Shown piece by piece: positions 34,151-44,310 of a stretch of 64,000 nucleotides of DNA. The stretch is from Vicia villosa (Eukaryota > Streptophyta > Magnoliopsida > Fabales > Fabaceae), in the NCBI RefSeq assembly GCF_029867415.1, contig NC_081185.1, positions 72,451,553-72,515,552 of the forward strand, in the 5' to 3' direction. Made by a program: the position numbers and the translations under genes. The notes beneath the pieces are model-generated. The model was not told the origin of the DNA and made no database searches. It saw only the letters and a list, made by a program, of their open reading frames with translations. Position 1 is the stretch's first letter, and each line of letters starts with the position of its first letter.

Positions 34151-36144
34151 CGAACATCATAACAAGTATCTCCCCCCCATCCTAAGCAGATGAAATACAA
34201 CGGAAACCATAATTTCCATCCGATTCAACATCAACAATGTCATTTAGAAAGCACGAAATTGTGAGAAGTACTTGGCTTTTGCAGAAGGTTGCTTCCCAAT
34301 CGGCATGGTTGACGATTGAATCCCACTTGGCTATGTTCATGATCTCTTTGTAGTATGACTCTCTGCGAAGCATCAGCATATTCCCACTGACTTGGATCAC
34401 GATGCACATCACTTTCTTCCCCTTTTCTACTCTTATTAACTCCTATCTTTGGCTTGTATTTCACCGGCGGTGGACACATTGAAGATGTGGATGGATAGGA
34501 AATATCATGAACTTTTTTCTTCAATGCCCTTTGACCCACAATATTCATAGTACTGAATTGTCGCTTCAACTCTTTGCACTCCTATTCTAAATCCCACTTC
34601 CCCTCGTTAGGACTCACCTCATATTCTAAAATTTGCATTTTTGTCTAAAACACATGAATATATTCCAAAGGTATAGGTATGCCTAGAATATGGTAGTCAG
34701 CGAGGTAACACACACATGGTAACCCATGTGTTGTTCTAATGTAACAAACACACCTCTGCTTGCTCGCACCAACAAACTTGACTCTTTCTAGTTCCTTTCC
34801 AATGATTTGTATACACTATCTTGAAACAAAACTGTGCAATTGAGAATATAATGGAATGTTATACCGATGCTTAATATTGACGATACTTTTTTGAAACGAC
34901 ACTCTTATGGAACCTAGATGCAACTTCAACATTGTGTTCACAGCCTCCCAGCTTGCGCATAAATCACCATGTACACAGCAAATGAGACGCATTTGGATAC
35001 ACGGAATCAATGGCATTCATTAAAGCAAGTTCTCGGTCCGTCACCATGACATCTGGTAGCAACTTCTTAGAATAGAACAACAACTTGAGCCTCTCTAGTT
35101 CCCATGTGAAGTTCTCCTCCCTTTCGTGTTCCAAATATGCAAAAGCAACTAAAAACATCATTTTTGATGATGTAACATCAATAATCTCAAGCAGTGGTAG
35201 CCGGTACCTGCACGATTAAAAAACACATTCATAAACTAGATCACTCTACATATTTTTAAGATGGGAGAAATTAATATTAATATTCTGACCTGTTTATCTT
35301 GTACGTGCAATCAAAAATCAACACCAGAGGAAACATCTTCAACAACTTGACAAAGTCAGGGTGTGTCCAGAAGATATCAGCCACAATATCTGAATTCTCC
35401 TTATTTCTAGACCAACACATGTATTTCTCTTGGTGAATAAGGCTCAATAACATTTGCATTTCTGTCAGTGCACCTCTCTTGCCCAGTCTGTATGTTGCTC
35501 TAGCTCGGTAAATCTGGGTAATATTCGTGAGATTTTCTGGGTCTTTGTCTTTCAAAGCAGACGCGATGTACCTTGGTTCCATATTGTACTTCATCATGTC
35601 ATTCACAAACTTTCTTTCATCATCTTTTAGACGCCCCAAGATGTCATGACCTAACATATCCTTATCTAGTCTATGATTATGCATCTCACATTTAACCACC
35701 ACCTTTCAACCCATACCACTCGGAGCAGATCTTAGCCTAAATGGACATCTAAGCCTCATAGTAGAATTGCCATCAGAAGGGGCCGCAACTTTATTTTTCT
35801 TTTTGTAATTTCTTCCTCGGTCACAGCCCATAATCAATTTATCCTTCCTCCATCGCATTCCATTAGCAGAATCGGATCGGATTGTAACAACAGCAACACC
35901 ATGAGTTCTTCCAATAGCACGTGCCCATTCTAGAACCGTATCTCGTGATTCAAAAATCTGACAATCACAAAAACATACAATCACATAGGTGCATTAATTT
36001 ATAAAAACAAAAAAAAATTGTGTATGAGTAAGGTAAACATACCGTATCTGTAACGAAGTACTGCGTAAGATCACTGCAAGAATCCGTAGAAGAAGCTGAA
36101 GTTGCCGGTTCAGGACCATAGAGATATAAAACTTCATCTGCCAT
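34150..36144 (-). pseudogene. MULE transposase with OTU-like C-terminus, introns visible, defective
   Basis: Exon 1 (36144-36043) starts MADEVLYLYG. A GTATGT...TTGTCAG intron (36042-35958, 85 nt) follows. Exon 2 (35957-35290) has the FAR1-like start IFESRDTVLEWARAIGRTHG, a TGA at 35706-35708 where Trp is expected, and LVLIFDCTYKINR. A 72-nt intron (35289-35218) joins exactly to YRLPLLEIIDVTSS in exon 3. Then VTDRELALMNAI and ASHLLC, after which the segment up to GDLCASWEAVNTML is missing: an internal deletion of likely more than 100 residues. Later come a SWIM-like CVCYIRTTHGLPCVCYL and an OTU-like DGNYGFR, with Tyr replacing the catalytic Cys of DGNCxFR. It cannot encode an active transposase. 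Confidence 0.82.
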
Positions 36145-36544
36145 ACCGAAAATTTTAGGTTTAAAGAAATTTCTGGTACACACCGAAATTTGAAATTTCC
36201 GGTAGCGGGTTATATACCCGAAATTTGGGAAATTTTCGGTATGGAGTAATGAGTTTTGTAAAAGTATCGGAAATTTAAAATCCCCAGTAAATCGTACCGG
36301 AAATTTGTAATTTCCGGTAAATATATACCAGAAATTTGTGAAAATTAAATAATTTTTGGTATCGCACAAATAAGGGTACCAGAAATTTGCTAAAGGGTAC
36401 CGAAAATTTACTTTTTGGCAAATTTTTCCAACAATAATTTTTTTTCAAAAATGATTAAAATTTTGAGTTAATAGTATCAGGGGTATTTTGAGAATATCAC
36501 AAATAGGGGGTGAAATGTAGATTCTTCATTTTTTTTAGAGACTC

Positions 36545-37394
36545 TGGGTCGTGGGCATAGTTGCCCAAGCCCAAAGTCAACCCTAACAACCACATAAAGG
36601 GTGTGATGTGGCACAACTTGAATATTCAAAGGTAATCGAATGTCAGATGTATTGTATGACTTGTATTAAATTTAATATTATATATGTTGTTGGTAGGTTA
36701 AATCAGGATACATGTAATCCAAATTTGTTAATAGTGTTAAAATATTTAAAATAGACAATTATTTATAACTTAACCTATAATTTTTTTTTGAAGATATATA
36801 TAAATGATAGTTGGGTAACGTATATAGATGATAATGTTTAATGAATGGATCTTCAACCTTGAGTTGAGTTCAAAGAAATAAACTTGCATTGCTAACTCCA
36901 TCATGACTAAATTTATTGTTCGGTCTATAGCTAGTAAAGAATCAAAATAACATACTTATTGTATGAGATACATATTTGGTCAAATTCAATGGCACTATGT
37001 ATCCATACATTGTGATAGTCAGTATACTCTATCAAAATAATATAGTCATGTATATAATAAAAAATCCAAACACATTGGTTTAGACATAATTATGTGAAAG
37101 ATACAATTTTGAATGGAGTAATCTCCATAGTGTTTGCAAGAATTGGAAAAAAAATGAGATTCTTTGGAAAAAAGTTTGACTAAGAACGTGGTGTTAAAGA
37201 CATCATTGGAGATTTGTCTCAAGCACATATCTAATTTATTAAAAACAATCTTGAATTCAATTGAAACTTGCCCTTTCGAATTGTAACATTGGTACTCATT
37301 ACTCAAAATCATTATATTCAAAATTAATCTATTTCTTCTATATTATTAATCATTTATATTAATTATTAATAAATAGTAATTAAATAAATAATTA
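36545..37394. other. Non-coding stretch
   Basis: Nothing recognised on either strand. AT content rises toward the right. Confidence 0.5.
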
Positions 37395-37403
37395 TTAAAA
37401 CAA

Positions 37404-37567
37404 GGGTTAATAGTAGTTCACCCTGTAATATTAGCGAATTTTGTTTTTTCTCCTCTCTATCTTTTGACAACGGTTTTTTCAAAAAACCGTTGCCAAAACC
37501 TGCCTTTGACAACGGTGGGATAAACTGAAACACGCTCATATTACCGGAGGTAAACTACTATTAACCC
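37404..37567. mobile_element. Mutator-type MITE, 164 bp, intact
   Basis: Perfect 9-bp target duplication TTAAAACAA (37395-37403 and 37568-37576). Ends GGGTTAATAGTAGTTCACC and in complement GGGTTAATAGTAGTTTACC. The core holds a second inverted repeat, TTTGACAACGGTTTTTT against its complement, so the whole element can fold as one hairpin. Confidence 0.93.
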
Positions 37568-37975
37568 TTAAAACAATAAAATAAAATAAGTAATTATTAT
37601 TGTGATACTTCAATACTATAATTAATTATTAAAATTAATTATTTATTAATAAAATGAATTAATAAATAGAATCATTATTCTATTTTAAATTTACATTACT
37701 ATAATTAAGTAATCATGAAAGTTGTCCTTAAGAATTTCAACAAATTGAAACTCGAAATCATTTAGTTTTAAAATTTGTATCTCTTTCTTCCTTATTATTA
37801 AATCATTATTATTAATTACTAATAATACTAATTAAAAAAAATATTGCAAGACTGATTTCTAAGAGTGCATTAATGCTCCTATTTTGACTTAATTCATAAT
37901 TTATATATTTTATTCAATTTTATTAATTATTTATTTGTAGTACGTTGCAATATTTATTTAAAATGTTCTTTATAC

Positions 37976-38078
37976 TTACAAGTAAAATGTAAAAAATAAA
38001 ATAAAATTGAATTTAAAGTAAAGTCAATTAATGTAATTCGTTCAATTTTATTTTATTTTATTTTTTACTATTTACTTA
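37976..38078. repeat. Inverted repeat with AT-rich arms
   Basis: Left arm about 37981-38013 (AGTAAAATGTAAAAAATAAA then ATAAAATTGAA) is mirrored by 38041-38078 (TTCAATTTTATTTTATTTTA then TTTTTTACTATTTACT), with a loop of about 30 bases. It may be a small MITE, but no target duplication is evident. Confidence 0.7.
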
Positions 38079-38508
38079 TCACATTCCATATTTCAAAAAC
38101 TTTTTCTTTAAAATTTTTCAATAATTGTTATTTGTCTAAGACTTGTCATAGATTCGTTATAAAATTTAACTGTGTTTAAATTTATTTTTTATTAGATGAT
38201 AAAATCATATAATATCAATAGGATCCATAAATTTACACTTCAAAAAATTTAAAAATTATAGGCATGTCCGACGGGCCGAACCTATTTTTCTGACGGGTAA
38301 CAAAATATTTACTTAAATTGAACAGATATTAGAGATAATATGTTTAATGACTTCTGAATTACTATAGCATGTAACTTCTAAAATACTACACAAATTTAAC
38401 AAACATAGTATTATTCAACTCATTAAAGCTAATCAAATTATTAAACCAACATGTTTATTTGTTGTATAATATGTTTTATTTTATAATATTTGTTAATAGA
38501 ATATTATT

Positions 38509-38900
38509 ATAAACGGGTACAAGAATACTACACAATATGTTTTTTGGGTGCATAATATTGATACAAATATTTTTATAAACGGGTAAAAGAATATTATTGA
38601 TGTGATTATTTTTATAAACGAGAAAAATTATATTGTTTGTACAAATATTTTTATTAACAGGAATAAACTTATTGTTGATACAAATAATCTATAAACTTGA
38701 AAAATTGTATTGTTGACACAAATAATTTTATAAACTTGAAAAATTGTATTGTTGAAAAAATTATTTATAAACGGAAAAAGGTGTATTGTTCAGACAATTT
38801 TTTTTTAAATGGAAAAATGTATATTGTTGATACAAATATTTTTATAAACGGAAGAACATTTATTATTGATACAAATATTTCTATAAACGGACATGTTTGA
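38509..38900. repeat. AT-rich tandem repeat, about 42-46-bp units
   Basis: Degenerate units of TATTGTTGATACAAATA followed by TTTTTATAAACGG recur about nine times, with two more units at 39262-39365. The array is bounded by CATGTCCGACGGGCCGAACC (38263) and CATGTTTGACGGGGCTGAACC (38892), themselves related, so the array may sit inside one larger element. A 67-codon ORF here only reflects the repeat. Confidence 0.7.
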
Positions 38901-39486
38901 CGGGGCTGAACCCGTTTTGCCTCCGATAATAATTTGTATCACTAATTGTGTGAATATTAGCTACTTAATATGATATTTAAAAACTTCCACTTATCTCAAT
39001 CTATTTTGAGTATAGTCATTCAAAATATTGAAAAATTTACTCTTAACATAATATTTCTATAATATATTATTTTATAATTTCTCCTTCAAAAATATATTAT
39101 TTCATAATCTCTTCTTTTAATAATATATTATTTTCTAATCTCTCCTTCAATAATTATTTTATCCTTCAATATTTCGTTTGTTTACTTAAAAAATATAATT
39201 TTTCCTTCATTAATTAATTTATTCTTCAATAATATATTATTTTTAAAATCCGAAAATAGTCAAATGTTGATAAAATTATTTTTATAAACGGAAATAAGTT
39301 ACAAATATTTCTTATTAACGAGAAAAAATCAACTGTCGATACAGTTATTTTCATAACGGAAATAAGTGACATATATTTTTTAAATTGACACATGAGTTCT
39401 AAAACCTTTCCCCGCCCTGCAAAATCATGGGTGTGGGATGGGATGGACACGCGGAAATTGTATATTTGTAACAGTATTGTGCAACC

Positions 39487-39698
39487 CAGTGGCGGAGCCA
39501 AAAATTTTAGGGAGCCTGTTTTTACTAATTTTACACACTATTTCTATTAGTTTTGTCCTTGATTTTGTCTAAAAAAATTGCCCTTAATTTTGTCTAAAAA
39601 ATTCACACTCTGTTTTTACTAATTTTACCCTTAATTTGTCTAAAAATTACTAATTTTGTCCCTAATATTGTCTAAAAATCAACTATTAGATGGGGAGT
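39487..39698. mobile_element. Truncated hAT-type element
   Basis: Starts CAGTGGCGGAGCCAAAAATT, the same end type as the elements at 16583 and 32380. Its repeated phrase ACTAATTTT...TTGTCTAAAAA fills the rest. It is cut at 39698 by the LTR of the Ogre-like element. Confidence 0.6.
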
Positions 39699-42600
39699 TG
39701 TAGCAACCTGCCCTAAAAAATTAGCTTTTAGAGTCGCCACCTATTCTACCAGGGCGAATAGGAAACCCTACGCAGTATAAAGATTTCTGGGTAAGTTATT
39801 ATAATCAGGCCAAGGGAAGGTGTTAGGCACCCTTAACCCTTTCCTAAGGTTTTGAATTGAGAGGCGGAGGTTTATGGCTAAAATTATTAAGTTAATAGCT
39901 AAAGAAGTGAATCAGGAAAAAATGAGATTTGAACGAATTAGGATTTAGGGGAAGGGGACTCGCCTTGTCGCCAAGTGCCTACGTACCTCCTTATGGAGGA
40001 TCAGAGTCTACGTAGTTCCGGGCAGGGTTGTACGCCTTAGATTTAGTATGAAGTTTGTTTGAAGGCATTTTGAGTTACCTTATCGAAGTGATGAAAATCC
40101 GTAGTTTTGCAAGGTATTTTGAATTACCTTATTCGCAGTTTTGGAATTCGCAATATTGAAGAGATGAGTATTTTAAGGTTTGGCGTACAACCCTAGTTTA
40201 ATATGTTATTGTTAGTTGCGATGATCAATAGGTTTGATCACCATAGTTAACGGATTGAAGGAAAGATTGCTAACCATTCTAATTGATAGATTCGATTATC
40301 ACGAATAGCAAATGAGTGTGTTTTAAATAATTAATAATTATTAATTTTATCGTTACCTCTCATAATCAATAGATTTGATTATTACATGATAACGAATTGA
40401 ATATGCTAATCATCGTAACCAATAGATTTGGTTAAAACCATTTAGCAAAATAGATTATTAACCATCGCGACCAATAGATTTAGTCGAAATGGATAATAAA
40501 TTAAATCCTAATATTTTGGCCAAATGGCCAGTGGGATTGGGCAAACCCTAATGCATTGGATAAATCTCTATAGAGTTTTTTGTGATTTTTAACGGTCAAA
40601 ACCAATTAAATAAATTAATCGAAATAATCGAATAATCGGGTGATAATCCCAAACTCTAGTCGTTAGCCTAATCCTAGTTAAATAAATTAATTAAATTAAA
40701 TATAAATAATTATCATTTAATCTAAATAATAAAAAATAAATAAAACAAATAAATAAATAAAAAAATTGTATAGAAACCTGGTTTTAATCTTGTACATGGA
40801 AGCCTTGAGGTCCATGGTGGAGCCTTGCAATTCTGATGCATTAGATTGGATTGTAGGAGATCCAATGGTGCATGAATCAGGGTTCACCGTGACCCTGTTT
40901 GAAGGCGCTGCATTGAATTCTTGAGTATGCATATGCAATGAATTTAATCAAAAATAAATGGAGACGCTGGGTATCGAACCCAGGTCCCAATGGCTGCATG
41001 ATCTTCACGTTCGCCACTTCTGCTGCAGTGGTTAGTTATATACAAAACCAAACAATTTAAATAAATAAAACAAAACACGGCCCAATGGAAAGTTCAACCG
41101 TGGGTCCCAGCATCTGGAGCGACGTCCAATGGAAAGCAGAGAGAGAGTAAGCTTCTCGTTGACCGTCCAATAGAATACGTCCACACACGCAATTGGCCCT
41201 TCCAAGAATTGCTCATCATCTTCTTCATTGGGCGTAATCTTTTAGCTACGATTTCGCTTGGCTTTTGCTACGGAATCTGTATAAATATTTCGTAGCGAAA
41301 CCCTTGAGATTTAAACCTGCAAAAATCATGATCAAACGAAACAACTAAACACCCAGATTCCCTTAAAATCACCCCCTGATCAATAATATGCCATTCGTTC
41401 AGTCTAAAAACCCTGGAATTATAAACTCGATGAAGGGACTCGATTTTTCCCTAACAATGGTGTGCCGAATTCTATACGTTAGCAACCCGAGCCAATGATC
41501 CAAACCTTCCCTAAAATGTTCCAGAAGCTCAAATAAATCGTTAGTGAAGATTGAAACTCAAAGAAAATCAAGATTTGGAAGTTTGAAATATGAACAAAAG
41601 TGTTGAACAAGGGGTATCTGTTTTACACGTTAGAAGACTTAGTTTATGATTCAATATTACCTTTTGATGCCCCTGGAGATGGATGGAACGAAAATCTGGC
41701 TTTGATAAAGGCTGTACGAATCAATCCGAATTCTCACTTTTCCTTGAATTTTTAACTTTCAAACCCTAGTCCATTGCAGCCATCTTTCGTCCCCCTTTTC
41801 GTCTGAAGTTATTGAGTATATATAGTGGATCAGATCAGGGTTGGAACCTTGAAATAAATCTATGATTGGCATGAGAAAATATTTTGTTTGAGAAAATCAT
41901 GCAAACTTGCTATTTTGGTATCTATCATATCTCTTTCTCTCTCCACGAAATTCCCTTGGTTTTTCCTAAATATATTGCTCCATATTTGATAGAAATAAGA
42001 TCTCACCCCAATCTTTGATTATTCTTATTATTTATTTAATTTAAATTGATTTTTTATGAATAAAACCTCAATATAATAAAATAAATAAGTAAGAGGAAAT
42101 AAAAAATGGAATTATGGGCTCATAATTTACTCATGATCCTGTTTAGAAACTTAAACTTAGGCCCATTAGCTCAAAAATCAAACATTGGCCACTTTACATT
42201 AGGTGCATTTCTTCAAAATCAACCAACTTATGCAAACCATAACTCATTCAATTTTTATCATATGGAGATGTTCTATGACTTTTTGGAAAGCTTAAAGAGT
42301 CCTCTAAATGACCCTTTTGGTTTCATCTCGATTGAAGCTTCCCTACTCAAGTTATGAGCTTTGACCCAAAAGATGTTTTTGTTGACTTTTTGGAGGACCT
42401 ATAATCTCTTTGACCATATCTCTTGAATGAAGCATTTCTAGCCTCGGCTTGTAAGAGGCAAAGTTGTAGAGGACTCAATTTCCTTCAAAATAGGCTTTGG
42501 TTGGGAAATTTTTGATACTCCATGTGAAAGTTATCACCAGTCAAAGTTGAGTTGACTTTCTCGTATAAAAACCCTAATTTGAACCTTTTGAATTTGTTCA

Positions 42601-42974
42601 TTTCTGAGTTTTTATTAATGGATCATGATCAACTTTTGATCAAATGATGAATATAACCTCAAATACTTGATGTTTACCAAAAGTCAGGAGTTTTGACTGT
42701 ACCTTGGCCATAGTTGACTTTTAGGTCAAACTAGTCGACTGTGGATCACCTGAGCATTTGAATGAGAAATCTTTGGAATTGAAGCTTGATAATTGACATG
42801 GAGATACCTTGAGACACATGAGACACCTTGAGATCCATTTGAGGCCTTAGAGATTCAAACTCCTTTGATAAAACGCAAACCCTAGTTTTGAATAGGAGAG
42901 AGTGCTTTTGAGAAAACCCTTGAACCTTGAGTCATTGAAAATGAAATGAAGAGGGCAAATTTTGGGGTATGACA
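39699..42974 (-). repeat. Long 3' LTR (3,276 bp), Ogre-like
   Basis: In element sense it begins TGTCATACCCCAAAATTTGCC and ends GGGCAGGTTGCTACA. The direct junction to a purine tract at 42975 identifies it as the 3' LTR. It contains ORFs up to 83 codons without any recognisable product. A tRNA-like T-arm lies at 40970-40990. It shares GGTGGCGACTC near its 3' end with the solo LTR at 15070. Confidence 0.75.
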
Positions 42975-42987
42975 GCTGCCCCTGTTC
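42975..42987 (-). other. Polypurine tract of the Ogre-like element
   Basis: Complement reads GAACAGGGGCAGC, immediately before TGTCATACC. Related CAGGGGCA words recur at 63337-63460. Confidence 0.75.
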
Positions 42988-43262
42988 AATCTTCTTAAAC
43001 CTGAAGAGTCAGATAGGCACGTCTGCCTATCGTGATTTAAAGGTAGAAGATGATTGAACACTGAAATGCCCTGAAATTTGCATTTGTTGGGAAGAAGTTC
43101 CTTGGGAGATGGGCTTAAAGATGTCATCCAAGGTAAATACCATTTTTCAGAATGTGAATCAAATGCTTTTTGGAAGGAACCAGGTGCTTTGATTGTAGCA
43201 TATCCTGAAAAGGCAACCTTATTTTTATGCAATGTTATGATGCATGTAATGTATGATGCAGT

Positions 43263-44225
43263 TGTTAGCTGAAGATTTCGTTTTGCAAACATGGTCCGAA
43301 GGATAAAAAATCGAAGGAAGGATGGTTACTGATGACCATCTTTGAAGATAAAAATGGCTCCTGATGGCCATGCTTCGAGAACGAAGATTTCTAAGTTATA
43401 ACGAAGATAGTGAATGCTGAAGCTAGTAGGAGTATATGTCTTCGAAGACTTAGACAGATTTCGTGAAATATGTTAAGTATTGACACTTAGCGTGCTTTTG
43501 TAGTGTTTTAATGTTAAATACACTGCCACGCGTCAAAGAAGGATTCAGGCGGGAGGATTTGAAATTCGAAGAAGTTTTCATAACTGTCCAGAGACAGATG
43601 GCTTTCCGAGGATTCTCATGAGAAACGTGGCATTAGATTAGCGTAGGACCGTTAAGGTCGAAACTAGTATAAATAAGGGTTCTAATGTTAGGATTCAGTG
43701 TGTTCATTTTGTACAAATCACTCACATATTACTCAAGTATCAAGTGTTAAAGAGAAAGAGTTCGCTGAGAAATGTACGTATGACACCAGCATTTTAATAC
43801 ATGTGTATTTTCCCTTTATTTTCAAGTATCTTTCAATATTATTGCATTCCATTTACTTCTTGCCATTTACTTCTTGCCATTTACGTTTTCGTACTCATTA
43901 TTTTTATGTCATTTATCTTTGAAGTATTTAACATTTCTGCACTTTAAGATTTCTGCACTTTTACAGTTTTGTCTCATATTTTATCTTGACTTACCTTTCG
44001 CTGAAGTTATACTCACGTGTATAACGAAGTAATTGCTAATTTTGTTTGTTTCGATCGAAGTAATTCTTATTGACAAGATGAATCGTAGATATGGTTCGAA
44101 TGACCATCAATAACAATCTTTTTGACTATGTCCTAGGATCAATCTAGTCGATCCTGCGAGTAACCAAATCATATTTATTATAGTTTGGAAGACTAGCGGT
44201 TGTTTACCGGAAATCACCGTAAACA
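43263..44225 (+). repeat. 5' LTR of the Tat element
   Basis: Starts TGTTAGCTGAAG and ends CACCGTAAACA. An identical 74-codon ORF appears in both LTRs (43698 and 58378) and has no family resemblance, so I treat it as chance. Confidence 0.97.
43668..43675 (+). promoter_or_regulatory. TATA box of the Tat 5' LTR
   Basis: TATAAATA, about 400 bp into the LTR, directed toward gag. The 3' LTR copy is at 58348-58355. Confidence 0.75.
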
Positions 44226-44228
44226 AAT

Positions 44229-44246
44229 TGGCACGCCCAGTGGGAC
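44229..44246 (+). other. Primer binding site of the Tat element
   Basis: TGGCACGCCCAGTGGGAC begins three bases after the 5' LTR end, the expected place and length for a tRNA-complementary PBS starting TGG. I do not assign the tRNA. Confidence 0.75.
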
Positions 44247-44310
44247 AGTGTCAAGCAGATTGTTTTTAATCAATTGTTTTATTTTTGTCTAGACAATATC
44301 AAGACCTTGT

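Larger units (their letters stand above)
31872..36544 (-). mobile_element. Decayed MULE carrying transposase and OTU-like domain
   Basis: Left end GAGGTCCCTATTTTTTAGG and right end in complement GAGTCTCTAAAAAAAATG are followed on both sides by GAAGAAT.TACAT.TCACCC, so imperfect terminal inverted repeats of at least 40 bp. Both subterminal zones (31960-32270 and 36150-36420) are packed with CCGGAAATTT words and their complement. The coding part is a Mutator-type transposase gene on the minus strand. A hAT element (32380-33116) and an LTR fragment (33266-34150) have inserted. The 9-bp target duplication expected for Mutator is not recognisable, so ends may be off by a few bases. Confidence 0.75.

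Noticed and set aside
36545..37394. Host gene downstream of the MULE
   Set aside because: No frame longer than 91 codons and no recognisable motif or splice pattern.
40930..41040. tRNA gene
   Set aside because: Only the T-arm is convincing. Acceptor, D-arm and anticodon arms do not form.
42882..43292. 136-codon minus-strand ORF across the junction of the long LTR, its PPT and the Tat 5' LTR
   Set aside because: It spans three element boundaries, so it cannot be an ancestral gene.
43698..43922. 74-codon ORF identical at 58378-58602
   Set aside because: Identity is explained by the two LTRs of the Tat element. No recognisable product.
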